Source: Allobosea sp. (lineage in GTDB: Bacteria > Pseudomonadota > Alphaproteobacteria > Rhizobiales > Beijerinckiaceae). Taken from it: a DNA stretch of 64,000 nt. Shown here one piece after another: positions 1-8,544 of this stretch. The first letter of the stretch is position 1. Every line of letters starts with the position of its first letter. The DNA lies in NCBI RefSeq assembly GCF_017308015.1, contig NZ_JAFKFW010000006.1, positions 143,684-207,683 of the forward strand, read 5' to 3'. Position numbers and translations under genes: made by a program. The notes under the pieces were generated by a model. The model searched no databases. It worked only from the letters and a program-made list of their open reading frames with translations, and had not been told where the DNA came from.

Positions 1-306
1 CGCGAGATTGCGGACATTGTCCGCAGCAAGAATGCCGGTCCCTATCGCATAACCTTCGACATCCTGTGCAAGGAAAAGTCGAATTTTGAACTCATCCGGT
101 CATCCGGCGCCATCACGCCTCAATCGGTCGCGAAGGCCTATGGGCTGTCCGTCACCGACATTTCGTCTTTCTTCGAGATCGACATGGCTAACGCCATCAA
201 GATCACGATCAAACGGCCAAGAGCCCAAGGTTCGGGAGGCGAAGGCGACATGTATGGCTGCCAGCAGCACGTTCCGCTTATGAACATGCTCATCCCCTTG
301 CGTTGA
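1..306 (+). CDS. DUF4387 domain protein (5'-truncated by window edge)
   Basis: Reading frame 1 is open from the first base to a TGA at 304-306 and gives about 101 residues with no start codon needed at the edge. The N-terminal part reads REIADIVRSKNAGPYRITFD, and the C-terminal part has DMYGCQQHVPL followed by LIPLR. Both are hallmarks of the DUF4387 family, a roughly 100-residue protein that is usually encoded beside, or fused to, an AtuA/DUF1446 protein. The family has no established reaction. It is the last gene before the ABC transporter genes and shares their direction, so its partner probably lies just left of the window. The family call is confident; the role is unknown. Confidence 0.85.
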   Translation, partial: REIADIVRSKNAGPYRITFDILCKEKSNFELIRSSGAITPQSVAKAYGLSVTDISSFFEIDMANAIKITIKRPRAQGSGGEGDMYGCQQHVPLMNMLIPLR

Positions 307-334
307 AGAGACGCGTGAACAATCCGGATTGCAC

Positions 335-1399
335 ATGAACAACGGCTACATCAGGGTCGAGCATCTTACGAAGCGCTATGGCGACCTCGTGGTGTTGAAC
401 GACATCTCCCTTGATGTCGCCGAGGGCGAGTTCCTGGCGCTGCTCGGACCCAGCGGGTGTGGCAAGACGACTTTGCTGCGCGCGATCGCGGGATTCGTCG
501 AGTTCAGCGAAGGCGATATCCGGATCGACGGGCGTTCCATGAAGCGCCTGCCGCCCAATCGCAGACCGGTGAATACCGTATTCCAGAATTACGCCCTGTT
601 TCCGCACCTGACCGTCGCACAGAATGTCGGTTTCGGACCAAGACGTGCAGGCAAGGTCGCGGCCGAAGTTGCGTCCATTGTTGAGGAATGCCTCTCGACG
701 GTCGGAATGGCTGCTTATGGGGAGCGCTTCCCGGCCCAGCTTTCGGGGGGGCAACAGCAGCGCGTGGCGCTGGCACGGGCAATCGCCAACCGCCCTAAGG
801 TGCTGCTGCTCGACGAGCCGCTCGGCGCGCTCGACCTGAAGCTGCGCAAGCAGATGCAGATCGAGCTGAAGACGCTCCAGCAGAAACTGGGCATCACCTT
901 CATCTTCGTTACGCATGATCAGGAGGAAGCCCTGGTCATGGCCGATCGCATCGCCGTGATGGATGCCGGCCGCATAGCCCAGATCGGCTCCGGCCGCGAC
1001 ATCTACCACGCCCCGGCCGAGCGCTATGTCGCCGACTTCATCGGCGACGCCAATCTGCTGGCTGCGACCGTCGCTGCCGATGGTTCTCTCGCCATTGGCT
1101 CGCTTTCGATCGCAGCCCGCCATGGCGCGGCGGCTGGCAGCAAGGCGACATATCTTCTCCGTCCCGAAGCGATTCGTGTCGACCATGCGCAGGATCCTTC
1201 GGCCGATTTCGTTTCCCTACCGGCCTGCGTCCAAGAGATCGTCTTCGCGGGGGGGATCATCAGGATCTACGCCGTTTCCAGTGACGGGCAGGAGATCGTC
1301 GCACAACAGACCGCGCTTGCGGGCGAGGCGCCGATCGCGGTCGGCGACGAGGTCGTGCTTTCGTGGCACCGCGACAGCGGTCGGGTCCTGACCAAATGA
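335..1399 (+). CDS. Polyamine/spermidine-type ABC transporter ATPase (PotA-like)
   Basis: This is the ATP-hydrolysing subunit of an importer of the spermidine/putrescine/Fe(III) group. The Walker [10 protein letters not shown] is at about residues 38-46, the signature LSGGQQQR at 136-143 and the Walker B VLLLDEP at about 156. A C-terminal TOBE-like regulatory domain (about 285-350) is typical of PotA, and the 354-residue length fits. I chose the ATG at 335; an in-frame TTG at 329 is the alternative, and neither has a clear ribosome site. Two permease genes follow directly. No periplasmic binding protein gene is seen, so it probably lies upstream of the window. The substrate cannot be read from sequence; with the following catabolic genes it may be an amine or organic acid. 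Confidence 0.93.
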   Translation: MNNGYIRVEHLTKRYGDLVVLNDISLDVAEGEFLALLGPSGCGKTTLLRAIAGFVEFSEGDIRIDGRSMKRLPPNRRPVNTVFQNYALFPHLTVAQNVGFGPRRAGKVAAEVASIVEECLSTVGMAAYGERFPAQLSGGQQQRVALARAIANRPKVLLLDEPLGALDLKLRKQMQIELKTLQQKLGITFIFVTHDQEEALVMADRIAVMDAGRIAQIGSGRDIYHAPAERYVADFIGDANLLAATVAADGSLAIGSLSIAARHGAAAGSKATYLLRPEAIRVDHAQDPSADFVSLPACVQEIVFAGGIIRIYAVSSDGQEIVAQQTALAGEAPIAVGDEVVLSWHRDSGRVLTK

Positions 1400-1439
1400 G
1401 CTCAAGTTCAGCTCGCTCCGAGGCAGGGGAGGCCTTGCC

Positions 1440-2294
1440 ATGAGAATCCGCAACGGCTGGGCAGCTCTCCTCGTTGGCGTGCCGCTGGCCTTTATGGCCG
1501 CTTTCTTCCTTGTCCCGTTCTTCGTGGTCGTCATGGCGAGCTTCCAGACCAAGGACGGCGCGTGGAGCCTCGCGAACTACGCACGGATACTGGGGGACAG
1601 CTATTATCCGAGCATCCTCTACGTCACGTTCAAGTTGTCGCTGATCGCAACGCTCGTTTCCTTCGTCATTGGCTACCCGATCGCCTATTACATCGTGAAT
1701 GTGGTGCGCAGCCGAATGGCGAGGCGCATCTGCTACATCCTCGTCATCATGCCGCTGTTCACGAGCAATATCGTGCGCTCGTTCGGCTGGATGATCCTGC
1801 TCGGACGCCAGGGCTTGGTGAACACCACGCTGATGACACTCGGTCTGACCGATCGGCCTATGCCGATCTTGTTTACCGAGCTCAGCATCATCATCGGCTT
1901 GACCTACATCCTCGTCCCCTTCATGGTGCTGACTGTCGCCGGCGTACTTCAGACCATCGACAAATCGCTGGTGGAGGCCGCGCTCGATCTGGGGGCGAAC
2001 CGCTTCGTCACCTTCGCGAAAGTGACGTTCCCGCTCAGCCTTCCCGGCGTTGTCGCGGGCTCGCTGATCGTCTTCACGCTGGCGGTCAGCGCCTATGTGG
2101 TGCCGAGCATCATGAGCGGCGGCCGGACCGTTGTCATGGCCATGTCGATCTTCGAGCAGTACGGCTCGCTGTTCGACTTCAACTTCGGCGCGGCGCTTGC
2201 CGTCGGCCTGCTCGTCGTCACGCTTGTCCTGATCGCGCTTTATCTTTTCTTCATCGAACGGCAGCCGGCAGGCCGCCAGGCGGTGCGCTCATGA
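1440..2294 (+). CDS. ABC transporter permease, PotB-like
   Basis: This is an inner-membrane permease of 284 residues with about six hydrophobic segments. The cytoplasmic EAA loop (EAALDLGANRF, near residue 180) contacts the ATPase. The start ATG at 1440 has a strong ribosome site, GGGGAGG, about 6 bases upstream. The stop overlaps the next permease start by four bases (ATGA at 2291-2294), so the two are translationally coupled. It should form a heterodimeric channel with the next gene and work with the ATPase at 335. The family is clear; the transported compound is not. Confidence 0.92.
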   Translation: MRIRNGWAALLVGVPLAFMAAFFLVPFFVVVMASFQTKDGAWSLANYARILGDSYYPSILYVTFKLSLIATLVSFVIGYPIAYYIVNVVRSRMARRICYILVIMPLFTSNIVRSFGWMILLGRQGLVNTTLMTLGLTDRPMPILFTELSIIIGLTYILVPFMVLTVAGVLQTIDKSLVEAALDLGANRFVTFAKVTFPLSLPGVVAGSLIVFTLAVSAYVVPSIMSGGRTVVMAMSIFEQYGSLFDFNFGAALAVGLLVVTLVLIALYLFFIERQPAGRQAVRS

Positions 2295-3100
2295 TGACGT
2301 TCCCGGAACGAATTGGTCGCTTCCTGCTTCTTGCTTTCGTGTGGGCGGGCCTAGCCTTCCTGACCATTCCGCTCGCCATCATCGTGGCGGTCTCGTTCAC
2401 TGAGACGGAATACCTGACCTTCCCTCCGCAGGGCTTTACCTTGCGCTGGTACGAGCAGTTCCTCGCCGACACCTCCTATCTCGATTCGATCGGGCTCAGC
2501 GCTTCGATCGCGGTGGCCTCGACCGTGATCGCGATCCTGATAGGCATTCCGGCGGCGCTCGCCATCACCCGCAGTCAGCTTCCGGGCATGAAGCTCGTCA
2601 ATACGATCTTCCTGGCGCCGCTCATCCTGCCGACGATCGTGATCGGTGCAGCGTTGCTCCAGTATGCGAGCATGTTGGGCTTCGCGCGCAGCTATACGGC
2701 GCTGCTGGTCGGCCATGTCGTCATCGTCGTTCCCTACATCCTGCGTACGGTGCTGGCATCTCTGGCCCGCTTCGATCAGACGCTCGAGGAAGCCAGTCTC
2801 GATCTAGGGGCCTCACCCGTGTCGACTTTCTTTCTCGTCACGCTGCCGATCATCAAGCCGGGCCTCGTCGCCGGGGCGCTGTTTGCGCTGATCATCTCCT
2901 GGATCAACGTCGAGCTCAGCATCTTCAATGCGACCGCGGCCCTGATGCCGATCCCGGTCAAGATCTTCAACTACGTGCAATATGCGATCGACCCAATGGT
3001 CGCGGCGATCTCCGCAGGCACAATCTATGTCGCGATCGTCGCCGTGGTCCTGCTCGACGTCTTCGTCGGCATCGATCGAGTCGCTGCCCCATCCAAATAG
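2291..3100 (+). CDS. ABC transporter permease, PotC-like
   Basis: This is the second permease of the importer, 269 residues, beginning MMTFPERIGRF with about six membrane segments. Its EAA loop (EASLDLGASPVST) is near residue 166. The frame stays open far upstream, to about 1562, but that stretch lies within the PotB gene and encodes an arginine-rich, non-family sequence. The ATG at 2291, overlapping the PotB stop as ATGA, is therefore taken as the start. It completes a PotA-B-C set; a 39-bp gap follows before the CoA-transferase gene, consistent with one transcript. Confidence 0.92.
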   Translation: MMTFPERIGRFLLLAFVWAGLAFLTIPLAIIVAVSFTETEYLTFPPQGFTLRWYEQFLADTSYLDSIGLSASIAVASTVIAILIGIPAALAITRSQLPGMKLVNTIFLAPLILPTIVIGAALLQYASMLGFARSYTALLVGHVVIVVPYILRTVLASLARFDQTLEEASLDLGASPVSTFFLVTLPIIKPGLVAGALFALIISWINVELSIFNATAALMPIPVKIFNYVQYAIDPMVAAISAGTIYVAIVAVVLLDVFVGIDRVAAPSK

Positions 3101-3139
3101 CGGCCAAGGCCGCGCAATCCCATCAGAAAGCGAGCCATC

Positions 3140-4354
3140 ATGGAAGCGCACGCCCGAACTACGCCTGAAGGAGCCCTCTCGGATCTCAAGGTGCTCGAAC
3201 TCGGCTCGATGTTGGCCGGCCCCTTCGTAGGCTCGATGCTGGCTGATTTCGGCGCCCGGGTCATCAAGGTCGAGAAGCCCGGAAAGCCCGACGCGCTACG
3301 CGAGTGGCCGCCGCACAAGGACGGCGCGGCGCTATGGTGGAAGACGATGGCGCGCAACAAGCACGCGGTCACGCTCGATATTTCGCGGCCGGAGGCGCGG
3401 GAACTCGCATTGCGCCTGATCGGCGAAAGCGACATCGTCATCGAGAATTTTCGCCCGGGTACGCTCGAGCGCTGGGGCTTCGATCCGGCCGAACTTTCGC
3501 AGCGTTTTCCGCGCATCGTCTGGGTGCGCGTCAGCGGATGGGGTCAGACGGGACCCAACCGGGAGCAGGGCGGATACGCCACGATCGCCGAGGCCTTTTC
3601 CGGCCTCGCCTCCTTCACCGGTCATGCCGATAAAGGGCCAACGGTTTCGGCCTTTCCGATGGGCGATTATCTGGCCGGCATCTTTGGCGCCTTTGGAGCC
3701 CTCGCGGCTATTCATCGGCGCGAGCGCAGCGGCCGCGGCCAGGTCGTCGACGTGGCGCTCTATGAACCCCTGCTGCGCATCATCGAGTCGGTGGTCGTCC
3801 GCTACGACCAGACCGGAAGAAAGAAGCCGCTCCTCGGCAATCAGATGGAAGAGGACGTTCCGCGCAACGTCTACGCGACCGCCGATGGCGGCGCGATCGC
3901 GATCAGTTGCGGCTCGCAGAGCATCTATGACGGGCTCGTCGATGCCATGCAGAGGCCCGACCTCAAGAGCGATCCGCGTTTTGCGACCATGGCCGATCGC
4001 GTGATCCATCGCGACGCCATCGATGGTGAGGTCGCCGCCTGGCTGAAGACGCAGCCGACTGCCTCGGCGCTCGAAAGGCTCGTGGCCAACAAAGTCGTCG
4101 CCGGCAAGATCAACGACATCGCCGATGTGCTCGGCGACGCCCATATCGCGGCCCGCGAGGCAATCCGCACGCTCGTCGACGAGACCCTAGGGCCGATGCG
4201 CATGCCGGCGCCGGTCCCGAAGCTCAGCGAAACGCCCGGTGACATTCGTTGGTCGGGCCGCGACCCCGGCGCGTCCAACGACGAGGTCTTCGGCGACGGG
4301 CTCGGGCTTTCCGCCGCCGAGATCGAGGACTTGCGGCGTAACCACATCATTTGA
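3140..4354 (+). CDS. Class III (CaiB/BaiF family) CoA-transferase
   Basis: This 404-residue cytoplasmic enzyme should move CoA from an acyl-CoA donor to a carboxylic acid. The N-terminal LKVLELGSMLAGPFVGSMLADFG is the family opening, with a CoA-binding region following. The catalytic aspartate that forms the mixed anhydride is D176 in PMGDYLAG. The body keeps the interlocked-dimer signature of the family (for example GRGQVVDVALYE), and the length is normal. It follows the transporter genes and is 7 bp from the thiolase-fold gene. The natural reading is activation of the imported acid to its CoA thioester at the head of a degradation pathway. The acceptor acid is unknown. Confidence 0.92.
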   Translation: MEAHARTTPEGALSDLKVLELGSMLAGPFVGSMLADFGARVIKVEKPGKPDALREWPPHKDGAALWWKTMARNKHAVTLDISRPEARELALRLIGESDIVIENFRPGTLERWGFDPAELSQRFPRIVWVRVSGWGQTGPNREQGGYATIAEAFSGLASFTGHADKGPTVSAFPMGDYLAGIFGAFGALAAIHRRERSGRGQVVDVALYEPLLRIIESVVVRYDQTGRKKPLLGNQMEEDVPRNVYATADGGAIAISCGSQSIYDGLVDAMQRPDLKSDPRFATMADRVIHRDAIDGEVAAWLKTQPTASALERLVANKVVAGKINDIADVLGDAHIAAREAIRTLVDETLGPMRMPAPVPKLSETPGDIRWSGRDPGASNDEVFGDGLGLSAAEIEDLRRNHII

Positions 4355-4361
4355 GGCGGTC

Positions 4362-5510
4362 ATGACAAGCAACATCGGAATCGCAGGTTACGGCCGCACC
4401 ACCTATGAGAAGCGCACCACGCGCACGCTCTTTTCATTTCTGGCGGAAGCTGGCCGCAAGGCGCTGGATTCAGCCGGCATGAATTTCAAGGACGTCGACG
4501 GACTGGCCATCTGCTCCTTCGAGCTGCCGCCGGACAATACCGTCACGGCAGCGGAGCAACTCGGGATCTCTGTCTCCTGGGCCTATCTCGGCACCGCCGG
4601 CAGCGCTGGCCCGGTGGCCAGCATTATCAATGCCAAACACGCCATCGAGAGCGGCCAGGCCACGACCGTGCTCTGCATCGCCGGCGACAATTACGATGTC
4701 GGCGGTCATTTCAAGCTGATGGACAATTTCAGCCGCGGCCTGCGCAATTACGGCACGCCCCTCGGCTTCGGCGGCGCGAACGGCTTGTTCGGAATCATCC
4801 AGCGCAAGCACATGGAAACCTACGGCACGCGGCGCGAGGATCTCGGCCGCATCTCCGTCGACCAGCGCCGCAGCGCGCAGCGGAACGAGCATGCGCTTCT
4901 GCGCGGCCCGATGACGATCGACGATTACATGAACGCCCGCGTCATTGCGGACCCGATCTGCCTTTACGATTGCGTCTTACCCTGCGCGGGCGCCGAAGCG
5001 GTCGTCGTCACCACGCTGGATCGCGCACCGGCCGGGAAGGCTGTGCGCATCCTCTCGGGCTTCGAGCGCCATAATCATCCGCCAATGGAGATCGCCCCGC
5101 TGCGCGGTGGCTGGGAGACCTTCGCGGGCAAGCTGTATGACAAAGCTGGCTTCGGCCCGCGGGACATGGATTTCGTCCAACTCTACGACGACTATCCGAT
5201 CATGGTCGCGATCCAGCTCGAAGACCTAGGCTTCTGCAAGAAGGGCGAGGCCAGCGCCTTCCTGGCCGCGAATAGCTTCTCCTGGGATGGCAGCCTGCCG
5301 CTCAATACCGGTGGCGGCCAGCTCTCCTGCGGGCAGGCCGGCATCGCAGGTGGCCTGCTCAGTGTCACTGAGGCGGTCTGCCAACTGCGCGCCGAGGCCG
5401 GCGATCGGCAGGTCGCGAATGCCAGGCGTGGTCTCGTCGCGGGTTATGGCATGGTCGGCTACGGCCATGGCCTTTCCGCCAGCAGCATCATCCTGGAGGC
5501 CGTGCAATGA
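4362..5510 (+). CDS. Thiolase-fold protein lacking thiolase catalytic residues (Ltp2-like aldolase candidate)
   Basis: This 382-residue protein of the SCP2-thiolase/lipid-transfer branch starts MTSNIGIAGYGRTTYEK. I chose the ATG at 4362, 7 bp after the CoA-transferase stop. Seen: the nucleophilic-loop region (residues 73-86, YLGTAGSAGPVASI) has no cysteine, the usual GHP motif reads SCGQAG (Q325 where His is expected), and the C-terminal loop (GYGMVGYGHG) has no cysteine. Known: the related Ltp2 proteins, which pair with DUF35 OB-fold partners in steroid side-chain breakdown, also lost these residues and catalyse retro-aldol cleavage of acyl-CoAs with tyrosines. Inferred: with the DUF35 gene overlapping its end (ATGA), this is more likely an acyl-CoA aldolase than a thiolase. 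Y275 and Y278 in LYDDYP are candidate residues. Confidence 0.8.
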   Translation: MTSNIGIAGYGRTTYEKRTTRTLFSFLAEAGRKALDSAGMNFKDVDGLAICSFELPPDNTVTAAEQLGISVSWAYLGTAGSAGPVASIINAKHAIESGQATTVLCIAGDNYDVGGHFKLMDNFSRGLRNYGTPLGFGGANGLFGIIQRKHMETYGTRREDLGRISVDQRRSAQRNEHALLRGPMTIDDYMNARVIADPICLYDCVLPCAGAEAVVVTTLDRAPAGKAVRILSGFERHNHPPMEIAPLRGGWETFAGKLYDKAGFGPRDMDFVQLYDDYPIMVAIQLEDLGFCKKGEASAFLAANSFSWDGSLPLNTGGGQLSCGQAGIAGGLLSVTEAVCQLRAEAGDRQVANARRGLVAGYGMVGYGHGLSASSIILEAVQ

Positions 5511-5920
5511 GCGCCGAGATCGCCTATCCCCAACCCTACGAAGACGAGGATAACGCCCCCTTCCTCGCCGGCTGGCGCGAAGGCAAGCTGTTGCTCCAGC
5601 AGAGCCGCGATGGAGGCCCCCTGTTTTTCTATCCGCGCCCGATCTGTCCCTATACCGGCTCGACGGACCTAGTCTGGCGGGAGGTGTCCGGGCGCGGCAA
5701 GATCGTGTCGTTCTCGCTGATCACCCGTCCCAACCATCCTTCATTCAACGAGGAGGTGCCGATCATTCTAGCCGAGGTCGCGCTGGACGAGGGCGCGAGT
5801 CTCCTCGGCCGGATCATCGGCGCGGAGGCGGCGTCGATCGCGAGCGGAGCCAGGCTGGAACTGCTGCCGCCCAATGAGGCGCGGCGCTACCCGCTGCCGG
5901 CCTTCCGGCTTGCCGCGTGA
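5507..5920 (+). CDS. DUF35 OB-fold protein, partner of the thiolase-fold protein
   Basis: This 137-residue protein starts inside the stop of the previous gene (ATGA overlap), so the two are coupled and probably form a complex. It has the DUF35 layout: an N-terminal helix and a rubredoxin-like segment (PRPICPYTGS), then the OB-fold (GRGKIVSFSLITRP, later SIASGARLELL). DUF35 proteins bind acyl-CoA and stabilise thiolase-like partners. The zinc ribbon is degenerate: only one cysteine (C47) is present in the whole protein, so it should not bind structural zinc in the usual four-Cys way. The function is inferred from the pairing. Confidence 0.85.
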   Translation: MSAEIAYPQPYEDEDNAPFLAGWREGKLLLQQSRDGGPLFFYPRPICPYTGSTDLVWREVSGRGKIVSFSLITRPNHPSFNEEVPIILAEVALDEGASLLGRIIGAEAASIASGARLELLPPNEARRYPLPAFRLAA

Positions 5921-5929
5921 GGCCTGGCA

Positions 5930-6880
5930 ATGCTCCATCTGGATGACGAAGCGGTTATCGCGACGCTGGACTGGCCGTCACTTGTCAGAGCGTTGCGAGC
6001 CGGTTTCCGGAAGGGAGCCGAAAGCCCTCCTCGCCCGCATTATAACGTAACGGTACCGGGTGAGCGGGATGCGACCCTGCTGTTGATGCCCGCCTGGATG
6101 ACCGGAGGCCATATAGGCCTCAAGACCGTAACGGTCTTTCCGGACAACGGGCGGCGCGCCTTACCGGCAGTCAGCTCTCACTATCTGCTGATGAGTGCTC
6201 GCGATGGCAGGATTGTCGCCAGCTTGGAAGCGGGGGAACTCACGTCCCGCCGGACGGCCGCCGCCTCGGCGCTTGCGTCGAGTTATCTTTCCCGGCCGGA
6301 CGCCAGTCGCCTACTCATCGTCGGCGCGGGCCGCATGGCTCCGAACCTCGCCCTCGCGCATGCCTCCGTTCGCCCGATCGAAAATGTGCAGATCTGGGCG
6401 CGAGACATGGCCAAGGCCGAATATCTCGCGCTGCAGCTCGGGGATACGGGCCTGAAAGCCACCGCTGCGCCGGTGCTCGAAGCCGCGGTTTCAAGCGCCG
6501 ATATCATCTCCTGCGCGACGCTAAGTGAGGCGCCGCTTGTGCTCGGCGAATGGCTACGACCCGGCTGCCACCTCGACCTCGTCGGCGCTTTCACACCCAC
6601 AATGCGTGAGACGGATGATGAGGCTTTGCGGCGAGCGAGCGTCTTCGTGGATACGCGCGCCGGCGCGACGACTGAAGCGGGCGAGATCGTCCAGGCACTG
6701 GAAGGCGGCGCGATCGTCGCAGGCGACATCCAGGGCGATCTCTTCGATCTCGCCTCCGGCCAGGTTAAGGGCAGGCGCAGCACCGAAGAAATCACGCTGT
6801 TTAAATCGGTTGGTTGTTCGTTGGAGGATCTCATCGCCGCGGAGCTCTGCTTCGAGCGTTCCGGCGGCACGAATATCTGA
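5930..6880 (+). CDS. Ornithine cyclodeaminase / mu-crystallin family NAD(P)-dependent enzyme
   Basis: The 316-residue protein carries a Rossmann glycine motif, LLIVGAGRMAPNLALAH, near residue 126, and the family regions around the N-terminal substrate pocket (GHIGLKTVTVFPDN) and ELTSRRTAAASALAS. Members are ornithine cyclodeaminases, ketimine reductases, or alanine/opine-type dehydrogenases. Sequence alone does not choose between them. It is 9 bp after the DUF35 gene in the same direction and is most likely part of the same catabolic operon, where a nitrogen-containing intermediate (imine or amino acid) is plausible. Confidence 0.85.
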   Translation: MLHLDDEAVIATLDWPSLVRALRAGFRKGAESPPRPHYNVTVPGERDATLLLMPAWMTGGHIGLKTVTVFPDNGRRALPAVSSHYLLMSARDGRIVASLEAGELTSRRTAAASALASSYLSRPDASRLLIVGAGRMAPNLALAHASVRPIENVQIWARDMAKAEYLALQLGDTGLKATAAPVLEAAVSSADIISCATLSEAPLVLGEWLRPGCHLDLVGAFTPTMRETDDEALRRASVFVDTRAGATTEAGEIVQALEGGAIVAGDIQGDLFDLASGQVKGRRSTEEITLFKSVGCSLEDLIAAELCFERSGGTNI

Positions 6881-6889
6881 ACCGCTGCA

Positions 6890-8062
6890 ATGCAGGCGCC
6901 GGCGAACCTCCATTCGAACGTGCGTTGGACTTTGGTGTCCGTCTACGCGATCACGGTCCTCGCGCGCACGATGGTGATCTCGCTCATCCCGGTCCTTGCC
7001 TACGGGGTTCTTGGAACGGCGCAGCGCGTCAGTGAAATGTACCTGATTGCGAGCCTGTTTGGTATAGCCGTTAGCATCGCGTTGCCGCGACTTCTGCATC
7101 GCCTGGGGCGGGAGCCTTTGCTGGCAGCCGCAGCGCTGAGCGGCATTGGCTCCGCATGCGCGTTGAGCTTGAACAACACCGGTGGGCTCGTCGTCGGGCT
7201 GATGCTGCATGTGCTGATGGTGCTCACCTTCGAGAATGTTATGAGCCTGTACGTCATGCAGCACGTTCCCCGGCGCGCGCTCGCTGGTTTCGAACCGCTT
7301 CGCATCTTCCTCGCCGGCGCAAGCTATGGGGCCGGGCCTTGGCTAGGGATCGCATTGGCGGAATCCGTCGCCTCAGGCATGCCTCTGGCCATCAGCGCTG
7401 GCTGCGCCGCGGCCGCGCCGATCCTCCTCGCATTTCTCCTGGACAGGACACGTGCCGCCGAGGCTGCACCGGCGATGACCGTTGCTAAGGGCACGGATAT
7501 CCTGCGCTTCTGGGCGCAGCCGCGGCTTCGGCTGGCCTGGCTGCTCACCACGATACGCGCCGCATGGTGGGCCATGTACGTGGTCTACGTACCGATCTTT
7601 GCCATCCGGTATGGCTTGGGAGCTTCACTTGGAGGCGGCCTGGTGTCGCTAGGCTCCGCCTTTCTTCTCCTGGCGCCATTGTGGGGGCGTCTTGCCCGCC
7701 GGACCGGAATTCGACCGTTGCTCCTTGCCTCCTATGGGGCGTGCGGGCTGTGCACGATCCTCGTCGCTCTGCTCGCGCCGCAGAACGCCTACGCTGCCGC
7801 CGGCGCGCTCATGGCGGCAGCGTTCGCCATGAGCGCAATCGACGGCATGGGCAATGTGACCTTCCTGCGTGCCGTCCGCGCTCACCAGCGAACGAGGATG
7901 ACGCCGATCTTCACGACCTATCGCGATGTCGGCCAGGTCGGAGCGGCAGGTCTTTTCGCCGTTCTGCTGATCTTCCTGCCGCTGCCCGCCGTCTTTGCCG
8001 CCGCTGGGGGCACGCTCCTCGCCGGAGCAGCGCTATGCCGATACTTGCCTCGACGCTTCTGA
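6890..8062 (+). CDS. MFS transporter
   Basis: This 390-residue, very hydrophobic protein has about 12 predicted membrane segments. It starts at the ATG 9 bp after the previous stop, so it is the last gene of the operon. The N-terminal half has VYAITVLARTMVISLIPVL, and the central loop (about residues 190-215) separates two six-helix halves. No classic DRxGRR loop stands out, so the subfamily is unclear; import of a pathway substrate or export of a product are both possible. It is the last gene before the tRNA-Gly scar. Confidence 0.82.
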   Translation: MQAPANLHSNVRWTLVSVYAITVLARTMVISLIPVLAYGVLGTAQRVSEMYLIASLFGIAVSIALPRLLHRLGREPLLAAAALSGIGSACALSLNNTGGLVVGLMLHVLMVLTFENVMSLYVMQHVPRRALAGFEPLRIFLAGASYGAGPWLGIALAESVASGMPLAISAGCAAAAPILLAFLLDRTRAAEAAPAMTVAKGTDILRFWAQPRLRLAWLLTTIRAAWWAMYVVYVPIFAIRYGLGASLGGGLVSLGSAFLLLAPLWGRLARRTGIRPLLLASYGACGLCTILVALLAPQNAYAAAGALMAAAFAMSAIDGMGNVTFLRAVRAHQRTRMTPIFTTYRDVGQVGAAGLFAVLLIFLPLPAVFAAAGGTLLAGAALCRYLPRRF

Positions 8063-8470
8063 ACCGGATCGGCGAATGCTTACTCCGGCATAAGAGCACG
8101 GACTGTGGGCGATGACCGCGCCCCGGCGGACTTCATTGAACTTGACGATGGGCGCTTGCCCTGGCCTTTGAGCTCCCACAGCCCGCAACCCCTAGGGCGC
8201 CTCGAGAGCACGATCTACGAGGTAGGGGCGCAATTGCTTCATTTTGGTACTGCGCGGTTTTGACGATGAGCCCCTAACACTGAGACGCAATAATTCTGAA
8301 ACTGCTCTCGGGTTACCTCGCGGTTGCAGTCTCGCGGTTCCGCGCTATTCCACGGGTGTCCGCCGGCTTCACGCCAGTCGATCCAATGTAATTTGTACCG
8401 GTGCGAACTGGGGAAACTCCGATTGACGCCCGCACACGCCAGTGCAATGTAAGAACACTACAGTAAATCG
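8063..8470. other. Gene-poor end of the putative integrated element
   Basis: About 400 bases between the MFS gene and the tRNA-Gly fragment with no convincing coding sequence. Short open frames here (for example 8244-8426) show no family likeness. The stretch looks lower in GC than its neighbours near 8220-8300 and 8380-8470. It contains a near-repeat, listed separately, next to the attachment-like scar. I see no integrase or transposase remnant. Confidence 0.5.
8371..8452. repeat. Pair of short direct repeats beside the tRNA scar
   Basis: ACGCCAGT plus CGATC plus CAATGTAA at 8371-8391 recurs as ACGCCAGTG plus CAATGTAA at 8436-8452. Both copies are on the + strand, 65 bp apart, and end 19-80 bp before the tRNA fragment. 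Directly repeated short motifs at this distance from an attachment core are what arm-type integrase or excisionase sites look like. Function is inference; chance repetition is possible. Confidence 0.4.
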
Positions 8471-8516
8471 CTTGCCAAGTTTGGGGTCGAGGGTTCGAAT
8501 CCCTTCGCCCGCTCCA
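8471..8516 (+). tRNA. 3' fragment of tRNA-Gly(GCC), attachment-site scar
   Basis: The sequence runs from the anticodon loop (TTGCCAA, anticodon GCC) through the variable loop, a complete T arm (GAGGG TTCGAAT CCCTT), the 3' acceptor strand CGCCCGC, discriminator T and CCA. The 5' half is missing: upstream bases have no D arm and no GCGGGCG acceptor strand. It cannot make a tRNA. Known: elements that integrate into the 3' end of tRNA genes leave such a fragment at the far boundary while the gene is kept whole at the other. The element would therefore lie to the left, with the intact gene upstream of the window. Confidence 0.85.
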
Positions 8517-8544
8517 GACAATCTCAAGACTTGAGAAGCATGCA

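Noticed and set aside
1562-2290. Long N-terminal extension of the second permease
   Set aside because: It is out of frame with the PotB gene it overlaps and encodes an Arg/His-rich sequence; the real start is the coupled ATG at 2291.
8244-8426. 60-residue + strand open frame in the island-end gap
   Set aside because: No ribosome site, no recognisable family and a composition unlike the neighbours.
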